Source: Alphaproteobacteria bacterium
GTDB lineage: Bacteria; Pseudomonadota; Alphaproteobacteria; Rickettsiales; UBA1997
NCBI GenBank assembly: GCA_016869775.1
Contig: VGDJ01000024.1
Location: forward strand, 1 to 13,069
Direction of reading: 5' to 3'
DNA: 13,069 nt
In this document: positions 6,927 through 13,069 of the stretch, in pieces
Position numbering within the stretch: position 1 is the stretch's first letter
Layout of the letters: every line of letters starts with the position of its first letter
The notes under the pieces: model-generated
What the model was told of the DNA's origin: nothing
The model's database searches: none
What the model saw: only the letters and a program-made list of their open reading frames with translations
Position numbers and translations under genes: made by a program

Positions 6927-8381
6927 ATGCTTCTAAAAATTAATAATTTAAATATCGGCTTTGAAAATAAAATTCATGAAACTCATAAAATTGTCGATAA
7001 ATTTTGTCTAAATTTGTCAAAATCAAAGATTACAGCACTAGTAGGCTCTAGCGGTTCTGGCAAATCATTAATTGCTTTATCAATATTAAAATTATTGCCA
7101 AATAATGCTAAATTAAGCGGGCAAATAATTTTTGAAGAGCAAAATTTATTAGATTTAGATGATAAAAATTTGCAAAAAATCCGTGGCAAAAAAATTGCCA
7201 TGATATTTCAAGATCCCAATACCGCACTCAACCCCCTTCATAAAATTGGCAAACAAGTTGCTGAGGCCATAAAAATTCATAATCCCAGAATTTCTAAAAT
7301 TAATTTACAAAAAAGAGTTGAAGAATTATTGCGCTTGGTAGAATTGGATTCATTGATTGCAAGGCTTAGTAACTATCCTCATCAACTTTCGGGTGGACAA
7401 AAACAACGCATTATGATCGCTATCGCGATTGCCAATAATCCGCAAATTTTGATTGCAGATGAACCAACGACTGCCCTTGATAAAAATATTCAAAATGAAA
7501 TTTTGGTTTTATTAAAAAAACTCGCTAAACAACAGCAAATTGCGGTCTTGCTAATTAGTCATAACCGTCATGTTGTTGCAAAATTAGCTGATGAAATTAT
7601 CGAAATCGGCCATAAAATTTTATATAAAAACATTCTTCGCGATAGCCAAACTATAAGTGATAGTAGCTCAAATTACAAATTATTAGAGGTAAAAAATCTG
7701 AGTGTAAAATTTCAAAAATTTTATGCTAATTACGACATAAATTTTGCACTGCATAACAAGAGAAACCTTGGGATTATTGGGCAAAGTGGCTCGGGTAAAT
7801 CAACTCTGGCTTTGGCGCTATTGAATTTAATTCCAAGCGAAGGTGAGATTATTTTTTATAACCAATTTATGTCGGCGCAAAATTGGCGAAATGACAGCTC
7901 GCAGTTGAGGCAAAAAATTCAAATTGTTTTTCAAGATCCGTTTTCGAGCCTAAATCCGCGCATGAAAATATTCGATATTATCGCCGAGGGTTTGATAATT
8001 CATCGTAAAAAAAACTTTAACGATAAAACCAGATCAGATTTTAAAAATTATTTGCAACATGAGGTTCAAGAAATTATGACCCAAATGCATTTAGCGAATG
8101 ATTTTTTAAATTATTATCCTCATCAACTTTCGGGTGGTCAAAGACAAAGGGTGGCAATTGCTCGTGCACTTATTTTGAAACCACAAATTTTAATTTTAGA
8201 TGAACCAACATCGGCGCTTGATTTTCACACTCAAAATGAAATTTTGAGGCTTTTAATCGAAGTGCAAAAGAATCACTCAATTTCATATATAATTATTTCT
8301 CATGATGATGAAATTATTGATAAAATGAGTGATTCGATTGCCGAAATCAAAGATGGAAGAATGAATTTTATAAAAAATTAA
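6927..8381 (+). CDS. Duplicated-domain ABC transporter ATPase, peptide/YejF type
   Basis: The 484-residue chain has two complete nucleotide-binding domains. Domain 1: Walker A GSSGSGKS (40-47), Q-loop FQDP, signature LSGGQ (154-158), Walker B ending in D178-E179. Domain 2: Walker A GQSGSGKST (285-293), signature LSGGQ (401-405), Walker B with D425-E426. H-loop histidines are visible (LISHN, IISHDD). Both sites look competent. Fused DppD/DppF-like ATPases of this kind (YejF and relatives) drive import of oligopeptides or microcin C-like peptides. The C-terminal oligopeptide-binding extension usually seen after each domain is short here. No permease or periplasmic binding protein is in the window, so partners must lie elsewhere. 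The start ATG has no Shine-Dalgarno site. The stop TAA overlaps the stop of the convergent gene. Function as transporter ATPase is firm; substrate is inference. Confidence 0.9.
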   Translation: MLLKINNLNIGFENKIHETHKIVDKFCLNLSKSKITALVGSSGSGKSLIALSILKLLPNNAKLSGQIIFEEQNLLDLDDKNLQKIRGKKIAMIFQDPNTALNPLHKIGKQVAEAIKIHNPRISKINLQKRVEELLRLVELDSLIARLSNYPHQLSGGQKQRIMIAIAIANNPQILIADEPTTALDKNIQNEILVLLKKLAKQQQIAVLLISHNRHVVAKLADEIIEIGHKILYKNILRDSQTISDSSSNYKLLEVKNLSVKFQKFYANYDINFALHNKRNLGIIGQSGSGKSTLALALLNLIPSEGEIIFYNQFMSAQNWRNDSSQLRQKIQIVFQDPFSSLNPRMKIFDIIAEGLIIHRKKNFNDKTRSDFKNYLQHEVQEIMTQMHLANDFLNYYPHQLSGGQRQRVAIARALILKPQILILDEPTSALDFHTQNEILRLLIEVQKNHSISYIIISHDDEIIDKMSDSIAEIKDGRMNFIKN

Positions 8382-9151
8382 TTCTTATTTATTGAGTTAA
8401 TTGCATCAATTTTCTCGATGTTTTTCGAATCTTTTTTATCAGATTTTGGAGCAACATTTGATATTTTTTTCTCAATATTTTTTGATGCTTTTTTGGCAAG
8501 TTTGACGCTAATTTTTTCAGAAGTTTTTACAATTTCGGGAATGATTTTTTCATCATATTCTGGCAAAAATATAGAGTAATAAAAGCTTGATGAATTACTT
8601 GATTGCAAAGTCTTGCCATTGTTTTTGGAATCAACAATATCAGTCTTATCTGACTTAAATATCAGATAGCCATTTTCGATCAAAACGCTAATTTTTTCTG
8701 GTTCAAGATCTGAAAATTGCAATTCATAATTATAATATTTTTCGCTTTCGAGCGAATTAAGCGAAGCCTCAACAGTCGAAATTTTTTGATTATTAGCGGA
8801 GTTTTTTTCAAAAGTTTGCTCCATCATTTTATATTGGTGTTTCATGGCCTTTTCCATTCTTTTGTGCATATCTTCAAATTCGGCTTGAAACAACTCATCA
8901 TCTTCAACATCAAAAAAACCCTGTAGATCAGAGTGGTTAGATGATTTTTGTCTTTTATTATCGATACAAGAATTTGTAATTAATGAACCCGCAAATAAAA
9001 AAATTAGCGCTAAAAAAATCCGCGAAGCAAAAATATTTTTAAAACCATCTTTGATTTTCATAAAAATTTTACAGAATTTACATTTTTTGGAGTTATTTTC
9101 AGAATTTTGATGGCCATTTTCATCATTGAACTTAGAAATGGTTTTGTTCAT
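8378..9151 (-). CDS. Membrane-anchored Hsp20/alpha-crystallin-like protein
   Basis: This 257-residue protein starts with a polar segment carrying CKFC (24-27). A single transmembrane helix follows at about 43-60. Residues 84-118 form an acidic-then-basic, Met-rich helix (ELFQAEFEDMHKRMEKAMKH), resembling the segment before the core of small heat-shock proteins. Residues about 140-220 have the alpha-crystallin rhythm: YNYELQFSDLEPEKISVLIENGYLIF, a Ser/Asn-rich loop, FYYSIFLP, and EKISVKLAKK. The tail is Lys-rich, with SKNIEK twice (223-228 and 242-247). The positive-inside rule does not settle topology, but the core may face the periplasm and act as a holdase there. I infer this from pattern alone, as identity to known Hsp20 proteins is low. 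SCIDN after the helix is not a proper lipobox. A -10-like TATAAA (minus strand, 9202-9197) overlaps the promoter of the divergent DUF167 gene. Confidence 0.6.
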   Translation of the reverse strand: MNKTISKFNDENGHQNSENNSKKCKFCKIFMKIKDGFKNIFASRIFLALIFLFAGSLITNSCIDNKRQKSSNHSDLQGFFDVEDDELFQAEFEDMHKRMEKAMKHQYKMMEQTFEKNSANNQKISTVEASLNSLESEKYYNYELQFSDLEPEKISVLIENGYLIFKSDKTDIVDSKNNGKTLQSSNSSSFYYSIFLPEYDEKIIPEIVKTSEKISVKLAKKASKNIEKKISNVAPKSDKKDSKNIEKIDAINSINKN

Positions 9152-9176
9152 ATATTTGAAATTTTGTTTAATATTT

Positions 9177-9204
9177 TTGATAGGTTGCTTTAATAATTTA
9201 TAAT
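9177..9204 (+). promoter_or_regulatory. Predicted sigma70 promoter of the DUF167-queE pair
   Basis: TTGATA (9177-9182; five of six consensus bases) and a perfect TATAAT (9199-9204) are spaced by 16 bp. The transcript would start near 9211, about 29 nt before the ATG at 9240. This is the best-scoring promoter by eye in the window. Confidence 0.5.
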
Positions 9205-9239
9205 CCCATAAATTTTTTCAAGATTTTAAAAAATATTTT

Positions 9240-9476
9240 ATGAAAATTTTTGTTAAATTAACCCCTAATGCTCGAAACGCCGAAGTAATAAGTGACGAAA
9301 TTGATTTGTTGGGCGCAAGAATTTTAAAGGTTAAAGTTAACGCTCCGCCGGTTGATGGCATGGCAAATGAAGCATTGATTGAATTATTGGGTGATTATTT
9401 TGCAGTTAAAAAAACTTCAATAAAACTCTTGCGAGTCTTGACCTCTCGCCATAAAATTGGCGAAATCAATAATTAA
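9240..9476 (+). CDS. DUF167 (YggU family) protein
   Basis: A complete 78-residue member of the small DUF167/YggU family, whose usual length is 75-100 residues. It shows the family pattern VKLTPNARNAEV, LKVKVNAPPVDGMANEALIELL, a short helix ending DYFAVKKTSIKL, and TSRHKIGEI. The family folds as a compact alpha/beta domain and has no established biochemical role. The start ATG lacks a Shine-Dalgarno site but sits 29 nt after a good promoter start point, so it may be read as a near-leaderless message. queE begins 13 bases after the stop, so the two are probably co-transcribed. Confidence 0.88.
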   Translation: MKIFVKLTPNARNAEVISDEIDLLGARILKVKVNAPPVDGMANEALIELLGDYFAVKKTSIKLLRVLTSRHKIGEINN

Positions 9477-9489
9477 ATATCAAATTTAT

Positions 9490-10221
9490 ATGTTTGGGAA
9501 TAATAAAATTCTTGCGCCAGTTCTTCATGACGGTGATTTTTTAGAAGTCCAAGAAATTTTTGCTACATTACAAGGTGAAGGAAATTTTGTGGGCCAGCCA
9601 GCAGTTTTTATTCGTTTGGGAGGATGTAATTTGGCGTGCAAATTTTGTGATACTGAATTTGATAATTTTGAAAAAATTTCCTTAAAAAATATTTTGCAAA
9701 AAATTTCTGATTTATCCCTAAATCAATTTAATAAAAGAGTACGCAATTTGGTGGTAATCACAGGAGGGGAGCCATTCCGTCAGCCAATCGAAAAATTATG
9801 CGATAGATTGATCGAAGCAAATTTTTTGGTGCAAATCGAAACCAATGGCACATTATTTCGCAAGCTTAATGACAAGGTTAAAATTATTTGTTCCCCCAAA
9901 GCGACCCCAAAAAATATCGTTAATGGTATTGATTCGTCAGCCGATTCATCATTCTCGCAAACCCTGCAATATCATCAAATTCGCCCCGATTTGTTGGCTC
10001 GAATAACAAGTTTTAAATTCATAATTTCTGCTCAACAACATGCATATTCTTGTGTTCCACAAATAGGGCAGAACCAATATCAGACCACGGTTTTTGTGCA
10101 ACCAATGGATGAATATGACGAACAAAAAAATCAAAATAATCTTCAACTTGCTGTAAAACTGTGCCAAGAAAATGGTTATTTTTTATCGCTTCAAACCCAC
10201 AAAATTATAGGTTTAAGATAA
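9490..10221 (+). CDS. queE: 7-carboxy-7-deazaguanine synthase QueE (radical SAM)
   Basis: QueE converts 6-carboxy-tetrahydropterin to 7-carboxy-7-deazaguanine, a committed step to preQ0 and queuosine in tRNA. With the ATG at 9490 it has 243 residues. It shows QEIFATLQGEG near the start, the radical-SAM cluster motif C46-x3-C50-x2-C53 in RLGGCNLACKFCDTEFD, the SAM-binding GGEP at 92-95, QIETNGTL, a KIICSPKATP strand, and the closing SLQTHKIIGLR typical of QueE. A TTG at 9457 would lengthen it by 11 residues and overlap DUF167 by 20 bases. I prefer 9490 because it is an ATG and the family usually starts shortly before the QGEG region. QueC, QueD and QueF are not in the window; the gene may serve a scattered queuosine pathway, as is common in Rickettsiales-like genomes. 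Confidence 0.94.
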   Translation: MFGNNKILAPVLHDGDFLEVQEIFATLQGEGNFVGQPAVFIRLGGCNLACKFCDTEFDNFEKISLKNILQKISDLSLNQFNKRVRNLVVITGGEPFRQPIEKLCDRLIEANFLVQIETNGTLFRKLNDKVKIICSPKATPKNIVNGIDSSADSSFSQTLQYHQIRPDLLARITSFKFIISAQQHAYSCVPQIGQNQYQTTVFVQPMDEYDEQKNQNNLQLAVKLCQENGYFLSLQTHKIIGLR

Positions 10222-10413
10222 ATTTTAGATTCTAAATAAAACCTTAAATCGAAAATAGTGCGTTTTCAAACAATGCGACTTAAGAAAAGATTCTGGGAGG
10301 TATTTAATAAAGAAAGAAACTGCTTATTGGAAACATTATTCACCACCCATTCCAAAATTTTTCAAGGCGTACTGATGTTCAAAAATAAATTTTATAAAAA
10401 ATACAAAATAAAG

Positions 10414-11151
10414 CTAAGCTACAAAAGTTTCAGGTTGAGGTGAAGGTGGTCTAGCTAGTGGTCTATAATTTTTTTCTGAATCGCGGCGAGATGGACTGGG
10501 AGATGAACTGGGAGATTGAGTGAGTCCAAAAGATGGCAGAGGAGGTTGGTGTGACTCTTCAATATGAGGGGGCGCTTGAATATCAATACTATAGACACCA
10601 GAACCGGATGAAGTTCGTGAAATTCTTTCATTACCAGCATTATTAGAGCCGATCAAAGAACCGGATGAAGTTCGTGAAATTCTTTCATTACCAGGATTAT
10701 TAGGGTCGATCAAAGAACCGGATGAAGTTCGTGAGGGGGCAGGACTTTGATCGCCAGGATTAGGGGGGTCAATTGGATCTAAATCGCCTCCATTAGCTGA
10801 AGTTGTTGAAGTTTGACTGCCTTCATGTGAATTATTGCTTTGTCGACTTTTTGCCAATACTGCGAAAATAGTGCCACAAGCAATCAAAGAAAAACATCCG
10901 ACACCTATCAATGAATGAGCATGAGTCCTAGTATCTTTATTATCTTCTTTTAAAAGCATACCTCCAATTGTGCCTGACATGATTGAGACTCCAAAGAGAG
11001 CAGTTGAAGTTAAGCAATATCCAAATTTCAATCCTCGTTGTCGAGTGCGTTCGAAGGCTCGTTCTCTGATTATGGATTCCTGATTGACTTGCTCAGCGTT
11101 TCTAGGATCTTGAGGAGGAGTATTTTGAGGAGGAGTATTTTGATTAGGCAT
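10414..11151 (-). CDS. Two-helix membrane protein with Ser/Pro-rich repeat tail, effector candidate
   Basis: I do not recognise a family. From the ATG at 11151 the protein has 245 residues; a TTG at 11157 would add two. Residues 1-20 are Pro/Gln-rich with QNTPP twice. Residues 24-42 are charged. Two hydrophobic helices lie at about 44-67 and 81-100, joined by a short polar loop (KEDNKDTRTHAHS), forming a hairpin that would put both ends on the same side. The long tail (101-245) is Ser/Pro/Asn-rich and disordered-looking, with repeats of RTSSGSLIDPNNPGNERIS at 141-159 and 160-178 and a partial third copy. The end is again Pro-rich (PPLPSF, RPPSPQP). There is no cleavable signal peptide. The bilobed hairpin with a low-complexity tail recalls chlamydial Inc proteins and other host-membrane effectors. 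That is analogy only. A promoter candidate lies at 11190-11219. Confidence 0.6.
   Translation of the reverse strand: MPNQNTPPQNTPPQDPRNAEQVNQESIIRERAFERTRQRGLKFGYCLTSTALFGVSIMSGTIGGMLLKEDNKDTRTHAHSLIGVGCFSLIACGTIFAVLAKSRQSNNSHEGSQTSTTSANGGDLDPIDPPNPGDQSPAPSRTSSGSLIDPNNPGNERISRTSSGSLIGSNNAGNERISRTSSGSGVYSIDIQAPPHIEESHQPPLPSFGLTQSPSSSPSPSRRDSEKNYRPLARPPSPQPETFVA
10603..10736. repeat. 57-bp in-frame tandem repeat (2.3 copies)
   Basis: Copies start at 10603, 10660 and 10717, each with ACCGGATGAAGTTCGTGA. The first two are full 57-bp units differing at a few bases and the third is partial. The unit is 19 codons, so copy-number change keeps the frame of the host gene on the minus strand. The near-identity points to recent duplication or gene conversion. 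Confidence 0.92.
11113..11142. repeat. 15-bp perfect tandem repeat (2 copies)
   Basis: AGGAGGAGTATTTTG occurs twice without a break (11113-11127, 11128-11142). It encodes the QNTPP repeat at the N-terminus of the two-helix protein on the minus strand and is again a multiple of three bases. Confidence 0.9.
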
Positions 11152-11189
11152 AAACAAAGTTAATTAAATTTTTTAATAAATTTTTATTA

Positions 11190-11219
11190 ATACAATTGTT
11201 TAGTAGTTTTTTTGTCAAT
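11190..11219 (-). promoter_or_regulatory. Predicted promoter of the two-helix protein gene
   Basis: On the minus strand a perfect TTGACA (11219-11214) is followed after 18 bp by TGTATT (11195-11190; four of six -10 bases). The transcript would start near 11183, about 30 nt before the ATG at 11151, which favours that start. Confidence 0.38.
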
Positions 11220-11281
11220 TGGTTTCTATAAATATTTTATGTTTAGTGAAAAGTGTTTTTTATTAATAATAAAAATATTTG

Positions 11282-11309
11282 TTGACATAAAATAAAACGA
11301 AAATAATTT
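11282..11309 (+). promoter_or_regulatory. Possible promoter into the 11.3-11.7 kb non-coding region
   Basis: A perfect TTGACA at 11282-11287 and TAATTT at 11304-11309 with a 16-bp spacer. The transcript would start near 11316 and run through the palindromes towards the gene at 11745. It could serve a small RNA, the doubtful 79-codon frame, or a long leader. Confidence 0.3.
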
Positions 11310-11379
11310 GTATATAAATTATTCATCACTAATTTATTTATGAAACCCTCTAGAAATATTTCACATCTTGTGTGGAAGT

Positions 11380-11404
11380 TTTTTTGCATTTTAAATGCAA
11401 AAAA
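11380..11404. repeat. 25-bp perfect inverted repeat
   Basis: Arms TTTTTTGCATTT (11380-11391) and AAATGCAAAAAA (11393-11404) around a single T. As RNA it could form a nine-pair stem with a short loop. It may be an operator-like dyad or a small hairpin; with only two G/C pairs it is a weak terminator. Confidence 0.75.
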
Positions 11405-11668
11405 TTTTTCTTCGCATCTTCTCAAAAAACTCTCAGCGTTTATTTCGCTAAATATATTCTTTTGCATAATTTTATGGTGCAAAACAATTTTCACAAAAAA
11501 TCACTTATACTTTTCTAAATACCACCACCTACGCAAACGCAATAAAACAGCGCTAATTTTTCTAAATGACTACGGATAAAATTTTTACAATTAATATTAA
11601 TTTAGAAACTTAATACAACAAATCTAATCCCAAATTTTAATTACGTTTTATTAGTTTCCTTTTTCAAA

Positions 11669-11711
11669 TTTGCTTGTTTAGCAAGACTTATAAGTCGGAT
11701 CAGTTTTTTTT
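11669..11711 (+). terminator. Possible weak terminator or attenuator
   Basis: A five-pair hairpin (TTGCT, loop TGTTT, AGCAA) is followed by the 12-bp palindrome GACTTATAAGTC (11685-11696) and eight T residues (11704-11711). This would end a transcript from the upstream promoter candidate or attenuate the gene at 11745. The stems are short, so this is tentative. Confidence 0.25.
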
Positions 11712-11744
11712 AGCAAATTTCTCGCAAATTTTAAAAAACTTTTA

Positions 11745-12860
11745 GTGGTGAACCTAAAATTCTGGATTGATTTTTTTAATAAAAATCAAAACAAAATATT
11801 ATTTTTATCGATTTGGACTCGATATATAAAGGGCTTTTTAAGCAAAAATTACAACCTATGTTCGCTTGTAATTTTTTTAATAAATTATGCCTTATTTAAT
11901 AAAATTGCTTGGGCAGAAGGGGGGGTTTTAAGTGGTGATTATTGTAAAAAAATTTCTACAAATTATCGCACAAGAATCTTTGAACAACTAATCGAGTTTG
12001 AAAAATATCAAAATTTCGATATACTTGTTGCTAATTTTAAAAAGCCTTATTCGTTAATTTTCTTTGATAAAAATTTTGTTGAACCAAATGAAATATTTTT
12101 AAATTTATGCAATTATAATGAGCGCTTAAATTTTAATTTCGATATTGTTGAGTCGGAGCTTTATAACCCAGAACTTTATGAATCAGAAATTTTTAGACCA
12201 AAATTTGTTCAAAATATTTGCCAAAACAAAGTGCAAATCCCGAGGCAAATTAGAGATTTTTGTTTGATTAACCCTATTGCTTTTAGTCAAAAAACAAATA
12301 GTTCATATTGCAACCAAAATAAGTCTTTTAGGGTTGATGACCTAAAATTAAGGTTGATAATTTTGCTATTAAAAAAGCAAATAATCGAATTTGAAAAATT
12401 TCAGATAAGTCGAATTTATTCCTTAGCTATTGATCAGCAAATTAAATCTTTATTTGGTGAACTTGGTTTAGGTGGATCTAAAGAGATCGCATATTTAATG
12501 ATAAGTTCTCAATCTTCATTAAAAGGCTTTGTAAATCAATATTTTAAAAATTTAGGGAGCTTTATTTACCAAACAAATTTATTGCGTGAAAAAATTACGA
12601 TTTTTCAAAAAATATTATCAATTATCGATGAAAAAATATTAATTGAGAGTAGCTTGATAGAGAAGAATTTTGGCAATAAAAATCAATTATTCAACTTAGA
12701 AAAACAAAGATTTTATTTAATTTTTCAAATTCAATTAGCAAAAAACGAATTTCTCTTTTTAAATTATAAGCATCAAATTTTTGTCGACAAAAATGTTAAA
12801 AAAACCGCCCAAAAAATATTAAATTCTCGCCAGGCGCCAATCGAAATAATATCTGAATAA
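11745..12860 (+). CDS. Unrecognised exported protein
   Basis: No family recognised. The frame starts with GTG (11745; a second GTG at 11748) and no ATG exists near the start. A hydrophobic core at about 39-51 ends in NKIAWA-EGG, a good signal-peptidase site near 57/58, preceded by an unusually long basic N-region of about 37 residues; the true start may lie later at a non-ATG codon. The mature part, about 314 residues, holds five Cys (67, 122, 159, 173, 189), all in its first half, so disulfides in the periplasm or outside are possible. The second half (about 197-371) looks wholly helical and Ile/Leu/Lys/Gln-rich. A short internal similarity, QLIEFEKYQ (81-89) and QIIEFEKFQ (212-220), hints at a repeated helical unit. 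Secreted, helical, Cys-containing proteins of this kind include type IV secretion minor-pilus components, but no specific motif supports that. Confidence 0.68.
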   Translation: MVNLKFWIDFFNKNQNKILFLSIWTRYIKGFLSKNYNLCSLVIFLINYALFNKIAWAEGGVLSGDYCKKISTNYRTRIFEQLIEFEKYQNFDILVANFKKPYSLIFFDKNFVEPNEIFLNLCNYNERLNFNFDIVESELYNPELYESEIFRPKFVQNICQNKVQIPRQIRDFCLINPIAFSQKTNSSYCNQNKSFRVDDLKLRLIILLLKKQIIEFEKFQISRIYSLAIDQQIKSLFGELGLGGSKEIAYLMISSQSSLKGFVNQYFKNLGSFIYQTNLLREKITIFQKILSIIDEKILIESSLIEKNFGNKNQLFNLEKQRFYLIFQIQLAKNEFLFLNYKHQIFVDKNVKKTAQKILNSRQAPIEIISE

Positions 12861-12879
12861 TCTGACGCTAATCTAGATT

Positions 12880-13069
12880 TATCGCGTTTATCAATATACA
12901 GAAGTAACTTCAATCAAGTTTTAGTTTTAAAATATTTCGGGCCTTCAAAAACTTAGTGGGTGCGAGTGAATTAAGTTCGCAAATATCGCGTTTATCAATA
13001 TACAGAAGTAACTTCAATCAAGTTTTAGTTTTAAAATATTTCGGGCCTTCAAAAACTTAGTGGGTGCGA
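12880..13069. repeat. Direct repeat of 86 bp with 104-bp period, running into the edge
   Basis: Copy 1 (12880-12965) and copy 2 (12984-13069) match base for base from TATCGCGTTTATC to GTGGGTGCGA. An 18-bp spacer, GTGAATTAAGTTCGCAAA, separates them. The window ends at the last matched base, so the array may continue. Each copy carries the dyad GAAGT-A-ACTTC (12901-12911 and 13005-13015). No protein family or RNA class was recognised in it; the longest frame in a copy, beginning at TCG, is about 24 codons. The length and period do not fit CRISPR. Confidence 0.93.

Larger units (their letters stand above)
11152..11744. other. Non-coding divergent region with palindromes
   Basis: These 593 bases separate the two divergent effector-like or exported-protein genes. 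I see perfect TTGACA boxes facing apart (minus 11219-11214, plus 11282-11287), a 25-bp perfect inverted repeat at 11380-11404, and near 11670-11711 a short TTGCT/AGCAA hairpin, a GACTTATAAGTC palindrome and a run of eight T. A 79-codon plus-strand frame (11340-11579; basic, one hydrophobic stretch) starts just after the plus promoter candidate. I cannot support it as a gene, as no family features are visible and a minus-strand frame of similar length overlaps it. Confidence 0.6.

Noticed and set aside
8960..9000. Lipoprotein lipobox in the Hsp20-like protein (ITNSC)
   Set aside because: There is no Leu at -3 and no Gly/Ala/Ser-type fit beyond -1, and the Cys is over 60 residues from the start; a plain transmembrane anchor fits better.
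9457..9489. TTG start 33 bases upstream for queE
   Set aside because: It needs a rare start and a 20-base overlap with DUF167; the ATG at 9490 gives a family-typical N-terminus.
10258..10443. 61-codon plus-strand frame with a GTG start after queE
   Set aside because: It is basic, low-complexity and overlaps the end of the minus-strand gene, with no Shine-Dalgarno site at its start and no family pattern. A GGGAGGT within it has no start codon at the right distance.
11243..11494. 83-codon minus-strand frame overlapping the 79-codon plus-strand frame
   Set aside because: Both come from Phe/Lys/Ile-rich A+T-biased DNA around a palindrome, and neither shows family features.
12880..13069. CRISPR array
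   Set aside because: The repeat is 86 bp with only one 18-bp spacer, far outside CRISPR dimensions, and no cas gene is present.

Overview
The window is A+T-rich (roughly 70% by eye) and bacterial. It looks like an alphaproteobacterium of the intracellular or protist-associated kind (Rickettsiales or Holosporales-like). The reasons are the base composition, the very lysine/asparagine/isoleucine-rich proteins, an alphaproteobacterial-looking QueE, few clear Shine-Dalgarno sites, loose gene packing and at least one effector-like membrane protein. This placement is inference; no rRNA or other decisive marker is present.

Layout, left to right. (1) Positions 3-884: the 3' part of a SIR2-like domain gene, cut by the left edge. 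(2) Positions 975-5398, minus strand: a cluster read right to left. It runs from a class I CPD photolyase (phrB), through a one-base gap, to a DUF2256-DUF2237 fusion protein with a hydrophobic linker, then a Fur-box-like promoter region and a TonB-dependent siderophore receptor. (3) Positions 5721-8381, plus strand: an Fe(II)/2-oxoglutarate oxygenase of the TauD/clavaminate synthase-like type, then a two-domain peptide-type ABC ATPase (YejF-like) with its own promoter and no permease in view. (4) Positions 8378-9151, minus strand: a membrane-anchored protein with an alpha-crystallin/Hsp20-like domain, whose stop codon overlaps that of the ABC gene. (5) Positions 9240-10221, plus strand: a DUF167 (YggU) gene and queE, which makes 7-carboxy-7-deazaguanine for queuosine-type tRNA modification. 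(6) Positions 10414-11151, minus strand: a protein with two closely spaced transmembrane helices and a Ser/Pro-rich tail with 19-residue repeats, the best effector candidate. (7) Positions 11152-11744: a non-coding region with divergent promoter candidates and small palindromes. (8) Positions 11745-12860, plus strand: an unrecognised exported protein. (9) Positions 12880-13069: two copies of an 86-bp sequence spaced 104 bp apart, running into the right edge.

The genes do not form one pathway. The most coherent unit is phrB with the DUF2256-DUF2237 fusion: these small families are known neighbours of photolyases/cryptochromes, and here they are joined in one chain and probably translationally coupled to phrB. 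The TonB receptor looks separately iron-controlled. No rRNA, tRNA, CRISPR array, insertion sequence or phage gene was recognised.
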